Positions 58,301 through 64,000 of a stretch of 64,000 nt of DNA are shown here, one piece after another (the first letter of the stretch is position 1; the number at the start of each line of letters is the position of its first letter). The stretch covers positions 62,001 through 126,000 of the forward strand of contig NZ_CALXKQ010000002.1 of the NCBI RefSeq assembly GCF_944388875.1. The letters run 5' to 3'. Source of the DNA: an uncultured Brachyspira sp. Lineage in GTDB: Bacteria; Spirochaetota; Brachyspiria; Brachyspirales; Brachyspiraceae. The notes below the pieces were generated by a model. The model searched no databases, was not told where the DNA came from, and worked only from the letters and a program-made list of their open reading frames with translations. The translations under genes and the position numbers were made by a program.

Positions 58301-59831
58301 TGCTGTAATCTATATTTAATGATGATAAATTATCTATAATATTTTGACCTAATAATACAACAAATATATCCTGAGGTATTACTCCATTAGCAGACGCCAA
58401 TATAGGTGCTGTATTATCCAATGAAAAACTGGCATTAAAAGGCTGTTCATATTTATTTGCAGCCAAATTTAAAGATATCTTTTTTTCAGGTCTATTGTAT
58501 ATAAAATTAAAAGATAACGGCTTTTCTAATGTATTTGCATAAGTTAATGATGAAATTGTGAATCTAGACCTTATTTCTTCTTCATCAACCTTTGTCGGTC
58601 TTAAATTAACTTTAGCAGACAGATTATTTGCTCCTGCTTTTATATTATTTGCACTTACAGAAAGTACGCTTGATATAGGATCGCTTAATGGCACTATACC
58701 GCTTGCTATTATATTTCCTTCTAAAGCATTTATATTTGCATTTGAAAGTATTATATTGTTATTTGTAAGTTCTGCATTTACTGCTAGATTAAATAATTTA
58801 TCTCTGACTTTTAAATTAAAATCCACGTATGAATCTTGATTTGTAGAATAGTGTCCGTAAGCATTTATATCTGCATCCCTGAAAGTAGATATAGCATTGC
58901 TTATAGATGATATTGTTTTATTATCTAATTTCACAAATTTATGTATTATAGGAGTATCTAAAGCTATATTCATAAATTTATATATTGTATCTTTTGTTAA
59001 TTTTATATTTGTAATGGAAAAATCTAATCTTTGAGTACTGTATTCATAATTTGCTTTTATAAAATCATCTTTTTTATTGTTATGCAGTCCTGCATTTAGC
59101 CTGTCTGAATAATTAGTGGCGAATAATGTATAATTAAATAAATCTCCGTTTTCATCTTTGGCATATATTTTTGAAATTATTTCAGATAAATTAGTTGAGC
59201 TTTCTAATGAAAAATGAACTAAGGTAGCATCGGGAAGATTTATATTGTAGGATAGAAAATAGCCGTACGATCTGAAATTTCCATTAAGCGAATTAGCAGA
59301 AGCTTCGGTTACATTATTATTATCATCTATTATTTTAGTTGAGAAATTTGCTATATTTATATTTTTATCCATAAGTATTGGAATTATAGTATTTACAGTA
59401 TTTTTTACTTTCTCATAAAGATTTTTATTTGTGTCTCCGCTTTGGAATATTGACATGTCTAATAATGTTGGGTATATTTCAGCATTATTCACAGTTATAT
59501 CGCTCAGTAAATATAAAGGATCTCTTTTTATAAATATTCTTAATAGATTAAATCTTAAAGATGCTCTGTCCATATTGAAGAAAGCATCATCAGTATTTTT
59601 TGAATAAAGTTTTACATTGTCTAAAACTATCTCTAATCTGTATGATATACTTATATCTGATATAGATATGTCAATAGGACTTACTTTATTTATATAAGTT
59701 ATGATATTATCCAAATATTTTTGTTTATTAGATAATACCAATGATATACTAAACATGGCAGGTATTATAAAAGCTATCAAGGTTGTAGCTATGTACATTC
59801 TAAATCGCGAGTACTTTTCTGTTTTACGCAC
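55386..59831 (-). CDS. tamB: TamB-like AsmA-family protein
   Basis: 1481 aa, starting with GTG at 59831 behind AAAGGA. An N-terminal membrane anchor is followed by a very long beta-rich body, as in bridge-like lipid-transfer proteins of the AsmA/TamB group. The C-terminal DUF490 domain (MLSKIYWDFTIEAWRQ, FGFEVSLLKNYKLANF) ends in an aromatic residue, the usual TamB end. It likely moves phospholipids between the two membranes. It is the first gene of the operon with bamA, skp and lpxD. Confidence 0.9.
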   Translation of the reverse strand: MRKTEKYSRFRMYIATTLIAFIIPAMFSISLVLSNKQKYLDNIITYINKVSPIDISISDISISYRLEIVLDNVKLYSKNTDDAFFNMDRASLRFNLLRIFIKRDPLYLLSDITVNNAEIYPTLLDMSIFQSGDTNKNLYEKVKNTVNTIIPILMDKNINIANFSTKIIDDNNNVTEASANSLNGNFRSYGYFLSYNINLPDATLVHFSLESSTNLSEIISKIYAKDENGDLFNYTLFATNYSDRLNAGLHNNKKDDFIKANYEYSTQRLDFSITNIKLTKDTIYKFMNIALDTPIIHKFVKLDNKTISSISNAISTFRDADINAYGHYSTNQDSYVDFNLKVRDKLFNLAVNAELTNNNIILSNANINALEGNIIASGIVPLSDPISSVLSVSANNIKAGANNLSAKVNLRPTKVDEEEIRSRFTISSLTYANTLEKPLSFNFIYNRPEKKISLNLAANKYEQPFNASFSLDNTAPILASANGVIPQDIFVVLLGQNIIDNLSSLNIDYSMSNAMYTQGKGKVHTLKASSRKIYTEEYLIRIGMSAYQNIIDIDDIYYRLSEDSGINANAKIEYDKNFNVKIKGNLNTPAGNYGLSGFSTTSTNGSRIIYASTDKSEIIANGSISTNGILDLNINTPNELKIKDIDIDVDVDINNYVQKPIYIYGNIKAKKNLAPIFALNTQFELSNQSIMFTNIVLDYGENRVSGNGILSSSDGINKFTALLKDIENNGIFALDSSINKNNIYGKVTVSQLPFDINGKFYGILTANATVIGLMNDPVIYLEKIDIKDFQIPGERFDISLTGYYKSSELELKDVLVTKTGSSGNVLSKTFTKKQEVKIPYAYFSKDLQNMKVEVNNLFIFSTYSGTIDYNMRRLVDGRQEFRIQTTPITINKRKLPEFGTTVTYDGDNITFTNTKKHGINGTITKEEGLTRTDLIYVYDNLNMLNIDGVIKNTRRDQVDLLITSDIINVEVFEIFNVLFTEIHSSPTNFMVDGKPYTLYAHVHGDSDNVAIDGRFLGHGRKVRIAYFNDVFDDTIVDFNFDGHMFNVNNLTFTSKKKKNLSITGEAEIFKNSINYMAFDLLSSDEQLGLLDGNLNLGVTKVRGPVHVDITVGGNIASPRIGGILTLMKSDVQLTMTSSQNTYRQRVYGMLSKIYWDFTIEAWRQVRVAHNLVGDVYLEEGSKMRVYNTLMDGIELAGTVNVDRGTIYYLQNIYQLERGSVTFPPNNSLDPIIEATAYTYKKYYPTTTVNTSSQSFENELAGESVTLYMEMDARLSQLVSSSNSRISPVRFYTIPALGQYQVNQLAGIPQGSFGNREDQMFAESTANRSTVNNDQLQQLTMNYSDLLLRSTVLRPVERWIRQFLGIDYINLSPTVVNNLLFVTNNNNLSPTSVWDNTSVGIGKYVSKYLYLKYDVTYRVNDTTRPSVNNKPVDPYYFDHQFGFEVSLLKNYKLANFVFEYKINPFDIRGKGQDFNIVTRWRF

Positions 59832-60022
59832 TCACAAAATCCTTTTTAATTCATTTTTATTTATTATACACTATAATAAAAATATAGTAAGTATTATAAA
59901 ATAAAACCTATTTATATAAAATTTGTTATATCTGAACTATTTATTTTCGGAATTTTTGTATTTATACTTATTTCTATATGAACAATTTATTTTGAAACTT
60001 TTATGTACATAAAAAATATAAT

Positions 60023-60051
60023 TTGACAAATAAATAAAATAAAAGTATAAT
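60023..60051 (+). promoter_or_regulatory. consensus sigma-70 promoter for the EIIA gene
   Basis: TTGACA (60023..60028) and TATAAT (60046..60051), both perfect, are spaced by 17 bases. Transcription would start near 60058, 34 bases before the gene. Confidence 0.85.
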
Positions 60052-60091
60052 ATTATCTAGTAGTAACAGTTTATTATCTGGGGGTATGTGT

Positions 60092-60526
60092 ATGTTAAAA
60101 GAATTAATAAGAAACAAAATAGATATTGTTAAAAGTGTTTCTAATTGGGAAGAAGCTATAAGAAAAGGTGCACAGTTATTGCTTGACAATAAGTGTATAG
60201 AGCCTAGATATGTAGATTCTATCATAAAAAACATTAAGGAAACAGGACCTTATATTGTACTTGGAGATGGAATGGCTATGTCCCATGCCAGACCTGAAGA
60301 TGGGGTTTTAAAAAACGGTATCACTTTGCTAAAAATTTCTGATGGTGTGGATTTTGATGAAAAAAATAAAGTATTCTTATTATTCACATTAGCAGCTGAA
60401 AATAATGATCATCATCAGGATTTAGTAGAGGAGATAGCTGATTTATTAAATGAGAGTGAAAAAATTAAAAGAATAATGTACGATGATTTAACTGATTTGG
60501 AAATATACGATATTATACTTCAATAA
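60092..60526 (+). CDS. PTS EIIA protein, ascorbate/fructose type
   Basis: 144 aa from the ATG at 60092, which has GGGGG at a good distance. An ATG at 60086 is too close to that site. The active-site histidine is His65 in MAMSHARPEDGV. SVSNWEEAIRKGAQLLL and IEPRYVDSIIKNI match the UlaC (ascorbate) type closely by pattern. No EIIB or EIIC is adjacent, so it could act with components elsewhere or regulate instead of transport. A bidirectional terminator follows. Confidence 0.85.
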   Translation: MLKELIRNKIDIVKSVSNWEEAIRKGAQLLLDNKCIEPRYVDSIIKNIKETGPYIVLGDGMAMSHARPEDGVLKNGITLLKISDGVDFDEKNKVFLLFTLAAENNDHHQDLVEEIADLLNESEKIKRIMYDDLTDLEIYDIILQ

Positions 60527-60542
60527 CTAAATTGGAATAAAA

Positions 60543-60574
60543 AAAGAGGTATTAAATAATTTTAATACCTCTTT
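60543..60574. terminator. bidirectional intrinsic terminator
   Basis: AAAGAGGTATTAAA (60543..60556) and TTTAATACCTCTTT (60561..60574) form a perfect 14-bp stem, with an A-run before it and a T-run after it. It serves the EIIA gene and the convergent metallopeptidase gene. Confidence 0.9.
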
Positions 60575-60584
60575 AATTTTTTAA

Positions 60585-61292
60585 TTAATCTCTTCTTCTT
60601 TGAGCAAGCATTAATAATCTCAATAGTGTTAGTATAGCAGTAACAGCAGCGGCAACATAAGTTAAAGCAGCAGCAGATAAAACCTTTTTAGCACCATAAA
60701 GTTCTTCCTGATCCAAAAATCCGCCTTTATCGAGTATCTTTATAGCTCTGTTGGAAGCATCAAATTCTACAGGCAATGTTACAAGCGAGAAAAATACAGC
60801 AAAAGCAAAAAGTATTATGCCAGCCATCATTATATAATATGAAAAACTTCCAGCTCCTCCTATAACCAATCCTATTAATACCAAATATGGACCGAATTGA
60901 TCTCCTATAGCACATAAAGGATAAAAACCATTTCTTATAGAAAGCGGTGCATATCCTCTGTCATGCTGTATTGCATGTCCTACCTCATGAGCGGCAACAC
61001 CCAAAGCTGCAACATCAGTACCGTCATAAACTCCAGCAGAAAGTCTTAATACTCTTGAAGAAGGATCATAATGATCTGTTAATGTTCCTGCTATTCTTTC
61101 AACTGGTATATCTATTCCATAGCCTTCTAATATATATTTTGCAGTTTGAGCACCTGTTATTCCTCTTTTATTTTCCATTCTGCTATATTTAGCATAAGTT
61201 CCTTTAACTTTCATCTGAGCCCAGAAACCAAGAAGTATTCCCGGAAGCAGTATCCATATATATCCGAAATAATATTCAAAATATCCAAACAT
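60585..61292 (-). CDS. YugP-type zinc metallopeptidase
   Basis: This 235-aa membrane protein has the zinc motif HEVGH (His102, Glu103, His106) and hydrophobic segments at both ends (from residue 11 and in residues 125-185). LRLSAGVYDGTDVAALGVAAHE is the family signature (YugP/DUF2268-like neutral zinc metallopeptidases). The substrate is unknown. An AGGAGG site precedes the ATG. It ends just before the shared terminator. Confidence 0.85.
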   Translation of the reverse strand: MFGYFEYYFGYIWILLPGILLGFWAQMKVKGTYAKYSRMENKRGITGAQTAKYILEGYGIDIPVERIAGTLTDHYDPSSRVLRLSAGVYDGTDVAALGVAAHEVGHAIQHDRGYAPLSIRNGFYPLCAIGDQFGPYLVLIGLVIGGAGSFSYYIMMAGIILFAFAVFFSLVTLPVEFDASNRAIKILDKGGFLDQEELYGAKKVLSAAALTYVAAAVTAILTLLRLLMLAQRRRD

Positions 61293-61551
61293 TGAAAAAA
61301 CCTCCTATTTTTTAGTATTTTTCATTATTATTTGTGTATATATTATAACATTTTTTTATAACTATGTTAATAGCTTCATTGTAAAACAAGCAGAATAAAT
61401 TTTTTATACTATCAAATTTTGATAATTAAATTTTGTTTATTATATTTTTTATAATGATTAATATACTTGTTTCAAAAGTACTTGACAATATTATACAAGA
61501 CTATATATAAAATTGTTATATTGATAAATTATAAAAATAACGTTTTACATG

Positions 61552-61580
61552 TTGTACAACTTATTATTTTAGTATATAAA
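61552..61580 (+). promoter_or_regulatory. promoter-like pair before the candidate RNA
   Basis: TTGTAC (61552..61557) and TATAAA (61575..61580) are 17 bases apart. Transcription would start near 61587, right before the structured region. A second TTGACA at 61482 lies further upstream with a weaker -10. Confidence 0.5.
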
Positions 61581-61586
61581 TATATA

Positions 61587-61695
61587 GTTGTTAGCTGCTT
61601 CCAAAAGAAGTGTGGGATCGGCACGGCTGTTTAGCCCCCGCAATTATAAATAAAAATAGTTTTGAAACAAATCTATTTTTATTTGCAGCATAAAA
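61587..61695 (+). ncRNA. candidate structured RNA of unknown class
   Basis: No reading frame fits the GC-rich island in the 487-base gap 61293..61779. On the plus strand it folds as follows: GCTGC (61594) pairs with GCAGC (61685) to close the structure. Inside are CTTC/GAAG (61598/61607), TGTGGG (61611) with CCCGCA (61637) capped by GGCT-GTTT-AGCC, and a perfect 12-bp stem AAATAAAAATAG (61648) with CTATTTTTATTT (61673). One U.G pair (T61613-G61640) fits the plus strand and not the minus. I could not match it to SRP, 6S, tmRNA or a riboswitch class. Confidence 0.4.
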
Positions 61696-61779
61696 ATTTA
61701 TTATTTTAAGCTAAAAATATATTAACAATATTATAATATACTTACTTATTACTAAAAAACATTTATTACTATAATAGCA

Positions 61780-62769
61780 TTAAAATATTTTATCAGAATT
61801 TTTTATAGTGTATTCAATAGTTTTTCCTACAGCTTCCAAAGTTTTTTTATCCAATTTATCTATAGTATCTTGGCTTGTATGATGAAAAGGGTATCCCATA
61901 TCTATAACATCTATAAATGGTATTCTTTCATTTAAAAATGGAGTATGATCATCAGTTATAGTTCCGTAATGTTCATCAAAAAAATATTTTCCGTATCCCA
62001 AATCACTGGCATATTGCCATACTTTATTATATATGGATGAATAATAAGTATGTGCAAAACTTTCATATTTGAATTTAGCAGTTTTGCTTCCTACCATATC
62101 AAGCAGTATTCCGAATTTTATTTTTTGCTTATCTATTATTTTATCTCTTAATATAATCTCATTTACAAATGCTATGCTCCCTTGTATCCAATCTGTTTCT
62201 ATTAAAGAACTGCCATATACATCAAATAAATTTCCGTCATCTTCCAAATCAAATAAAACAAAGCACACACTGTAAGGCAGGTCATTATGATTTTTTAAAG
62301 CCCTCATAAGTTCAATAAGTACACCGCTGCTGCTTGCTCCGTCATTAGCACCGCTTATAGGTTTATCTCTGTTAAATTCAATAGGGTCTTTTTCTGCAAC
62401 AGAACGGCTGTCAAAATGACTTGCTATAATTATATAATCATCTGTTTTGCCTTTTAAGAAAGCATAAATATTTTCTCCGATTCTTCCTTTTATATATGGA
62501 GCTTCAAAATTATGACTATAAACTTCATATCCTATATTAGAAATTTCCTGTTTAAAAAAACTTCTTACTTTTTTATGAGCTTCGCTTCCATAGTTTCTAG
62601 GTCCTAAATCAGTTTGAGCTTTTATGTATTTATATGCATTATCAACATCAAAATATAAGTTTTCATTTATGTTTCTAGACTGCTTTTCATCAGATGTATT
62701 TGCTTTAGCATTAGTGCATGAATATAAAAATATCATTGTTACCGCAATGAAGATTGATATATATTTCAT
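61780..62769 (-). CDS. M28-family lipoprotein, glutaminyl-cyclase-like
   Basis: This 329-aa protein has a lipoprotein signal (LYSC, Cys18). The metal-binding pattern of M28 enzymes is present: HFDS, GANDGASSSGV, DLEDDG, DMVG and HHTSQDT. The stretch DDHTPFLNERIPFID closely resembles glutaminyl-peptide cyclotransferases, so it may form N-terminal pyroglutamate on exported proteins. An aminopeptidase is the alternative. A sigma-28-like promoter lies upstream, divergent from flaB. Confidence 0.8.
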   Translation of the reverse strand: MKYISIFIAVTMIFLYSCTNAKANTSDEKQSRNINENLYFDVDNAYKYIKAQTDLGPRNYGSEAHKKVRSFFKQEISNIGYEVYSHNFEAPYIKGRIGENIYAFLKGKTDDYIIIASHFDSRSVAEKDPIEFNRDKPISGANDGASSSGVLIELMRALKNHNDLPYSVCFVLFDLEDDGNLFDVYGSSLIETDWIQGSIAFVNEIILRDKIIDKQKIKFGILLDMVGSKTAKFKYESFAHTYYSSIYNKVWQYASDLGYGKYFFDEHYGTITDDHTPFLNERIPFIDVIDMGYPFHHTSQDTIDKLDKKTLEAVGKTIEYTIKNSDKIF

Positions 62770-62877
62770 AACTTAATAAGTCCTTTTTATATAGAAAATA
62801 TAAATAAGTCTAATATAGTATAAGTTAAAAGTCAATAAATAGTCAGTATAACTATATTTTTATATACTAAAATGCCC

Positions 62878-62904
62878 CTATCGGTATTTTTTTATAAAAA
62901 TTTA
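62878..62904 (-). promoter_or_regulatory. sigma-28 (FliA)-type promoter for the M28 gene
   Basis: On the minus strand TAAA (62904..62901), 15 bases and ACCGATAG (62885..62878) match the flagellar consensus TAAA-N15-GCCGATAA at ten of 12 positions with exact spacing. The transcript would begin near 62870, about 100 bases before the gene. Confidence 0.6.
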
Positions 62905-62907
62905 GTC

Positions 62908-62936
62908 TTTACTTTTTTTTTAAAAGATATTATAAT
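62908..62936 (+). promoter_or_regulatory. sigma-70-type promoter candidate for flaB
   Basis: TTTACT (62908..62913) and TATAAT (62931..62936) have a 17-base spacer, with a second TATAAT at 62937. Transcription near 62943 would give a 129-base leader. I found no sigma-28 motif in this direction. Confidence 0.5.
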
Positions 62937-62960
62937 TATAATATATTGAAAGTTAATATT

Positions 62961-63005
62961 ATGTTGCTATTTTTTAGGGGATGACTAAATAGCGGGATGA
63001 AACAT
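62961..63005 (+). promoter_or_regulatory. flaB leader hairpin with two GGGATGA motifs (CsrA-like sites)
   Basis: ATGTT (62961) pairs with AACAT (63001), and GCTATTT (62966) pairs with AAATAGC (62987). GGGATGA occurs once in the apical loop (62978..62984) and once in the bulge between the two stems (62994..63000). GGATG is the core of the CsrA consensus. A third GGA is in the Shine-Dalgarno (ATGGAGGG, 63059). Confidence 0.6.
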
Positions 63006-63071
63006 AATATAAATGGCTTTAGAAAATAAAAATTACAAAAATATTTTAAGCACTATTCATGGAGGGTAGTT

Positions 63072-63908
63072 ATGATTATCAACAATAATATTTCTGCATT
63101 AAATGCAAACAGACAATTGAACTTAACAGGAAGTTCAATGACTAAAACAATAGCTCAGCTTTCTAGCGGTCAAAGAATTAACACTGCTGGAGATGATGCT
63201 TCTGGTTTAGCAGTATCTGAAAAAATGCGTTCTCAATACCGTGGTTTACAACAAGCTACTAGAAACGCTCAAAATGGTATTTCTTTCATTCAAACAACTG
63301 AAGGTTACTTAAATGAAACTACTAACATTATGCAAAGAATGAGAGAATTAGCTATTCAATCTGCTAACGGTATCTATTCTGACACTGACAGAGCTTTAAT
63401 ACAAATCGAAGTTAATCAATTAGTATCAGAAGTTGACAGAATTGCTTCTCAAGCTGAATTCAACAAAATGAACATGTTAACAGGACGTTTTGCTGCTGAT
63501 AGTCAAACTCCTATGACTTTCCACATCGGTGCTAACATGGATCAAAGAGTATCAATAAACATAGGTTCTATGACTGCTGCTAACTTACAAGTTGGAGGAG
63601 ATACTCCTATTTCTATTTCTTCTGTTGAAACTGCTAACCAAGCTTTAGGAAGAATAGACGAAGGTTTACAAATGGTAGTAGCTCAAAGAGCTGAATTAGG
63701 TGCTGTTCAAAACAGAATGGAATCTATGGTAAAAAGCTTAATGATAGCTACTGAAAACACTATAGCTTCTGAAAGCGTTATACGTGATGCTGATATGGCT
63801 TCTGCTATGGTTGCTTATACTCGTGAACAAATCTTACAGCAAACTGGTGCAGCTATGTTAGCTAATGCTAATATGAAAAACCAATCTATAATGAGAATTA
63901 TTGGATAA
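63072..63908 (+). CDS. flaB: flagellin FlaB (periplasmic flagellar filament core)
   Basis: 278 aa. The N-terminus MIINNNISALNANRQL and the LSSGQRINTAGDDASGLAVSEKMR segment, plus the C-terminal SVIRDADMASAMVAYTREQILQQTGAAMLANAN, are the D0/D1 flagellin domains. The variable middle is very short, as in spirochaete core flagellins of the periplasmic filament. GGAGGG precedes the ATG. Codons such as GCT, CAA and AAC are used more than in neighbours, consistent with very high expression. A strong terminator follows. Confidence 0.97.
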   Translation: MIINNNISALNANRQLNLTGSSMTKTIAQLSSGQRINTAGDDASGLAVSEKMRSQYRGLQQATRNAQNGISFIQTTEGYLNETTNIMQRMRELAIQSANGIYSDTDRALIQIEVNQLVSEVDRIASQAEFNKMNMLTGRFAADSQTPMTFHIGANMDQRVSINIGSMTAANLQVGGDTPISISSVETANQALGRIDEGLQMVVAQRAELGAVQNRMESMVKSLMIATENTIASESVIRDADMASAMVAYTREQILQQTGAAMLANANMKNQSIMRIIG

Positions 63909-63945
63909 TTTTTCTTAAAAAGCGGATTATTACAAATGTAGATAT

Positions 63946-63983
63946 AAAGCCCATTGGTAGAAATACTGATGGGCTTTTTATTT
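63946..63983 (+). terminator. intrinsic terminator after flaB
   Basis: AAAGCCCAT (63946..63954) pairs with ATGGGCTTT (63969..63977). The stem extends through two G.U pairs and GTA/TAC to a GAAA tetraloop, and a T-run follows. Confidence 0.92.
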
Positions 63984-64000
63984 GTACATTATCTGTTTTA

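Noticed and set aside
61590-61640. Similarity of the minus-strand GGAAGCAGC to SRP RNA
   Set aside because: The GTCAGG partner and the GGAA-capped helix 8 are missing, and the U.G pair argues for the plus strand.
1-64000. CRISPR array, rRNA operon, prophage or complete IS element
   Set aside because: I looked for regularly spaced repeats, rRNA signatures, integrase or transposase motifs and phage structural genes and saw none.

Overview
The window is an AT-rich chromosomal segment from a spirochaete, almost certainly Brachyspira. The reasons are a spirochaete-type FlaB flagellin (63072..63908), an outer-membrane assembly set with lipid A genes, an EF-Tu with a very unusual effector region that I recall as typical of Brachyspira, and A/T-biased codon use throughout. 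I cannot name the species. I see no rRNA, prophage, complete insertion sequence or CRISPR array.

Layout, left to right. (1) 1..2968 minus: a large DUF2723 membrane protein that runs off the left edge. (2) 2969..5281: small accessory membrane proteins, including a pair of diverged paralogues (3282..3761 and 4104..4685) separated by what looks like a dispersed intergenic repeat. (3) 5289..14442 plus: a tight five-gene operon encoding an SF1 (Upf1-like) helicase with a long coiled-coil insert, a PIN-domain nuclease protein, a coiled-coil protein, a ClpB-like AAA+ protein whose first AAA module looks degenerate, and an NrdG-like radical SAM activase with no reductase nearby. This is the best candidate in the window for an undescribed system. 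(4) 14514..20009: an M50 protease, an envelope operon on the minus strand (YtxH, a DUF948-like protein, a SurA-like protein and a putative outer-membrane protein), a thioesterase and a solitary Mrr-type restriction enzyme. (5) 20010..21014: an orphan substrate-binding lipoprotein. (6) 21354..39716 plus: contiguous str, S10, spc and alpha operons with 28 ribosomal proteins, EF-G, EF-Tu, SecY, IF-1 and RpoA. adk and map are absent between secY and infA. This is followed by rho and an Smr protein. (7) 41923..45150 minus: fabZ-lpxA-lpxB plus a GHKL-ATPase-like gene. (8) 45357..51090 minus: a 47-aa small protein, an iron alcohol dehydrogenase, a NeuB-type sugar-acid synthase, tRNA-Thr(UGU), a ribokinase and a chemoreceptor. 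(9) 51220..59831 minus: lpxD-skp-bamA-tamB. (10) 60092..63908: an ascorbate-type EIIA, a YugP-like metallopeptidase, a candidate structured RNA, an M28/glutaminyl-cyclase-like lipoprotein with a good sigma-28-type promoter, and flaB behind a structured leader carrying CsrA-like GGGATGA motifs.

Functionally, fabZ/lpxA/lpxB and lpxD/skp/bamA/tamB cover lipid A acylation and outer-membrane protein and lipid transport. The ribosomal block supplies translation. The flaB end of the window is the motility part. All functional calls rest on reading the translations and motifs. No database search was possible.
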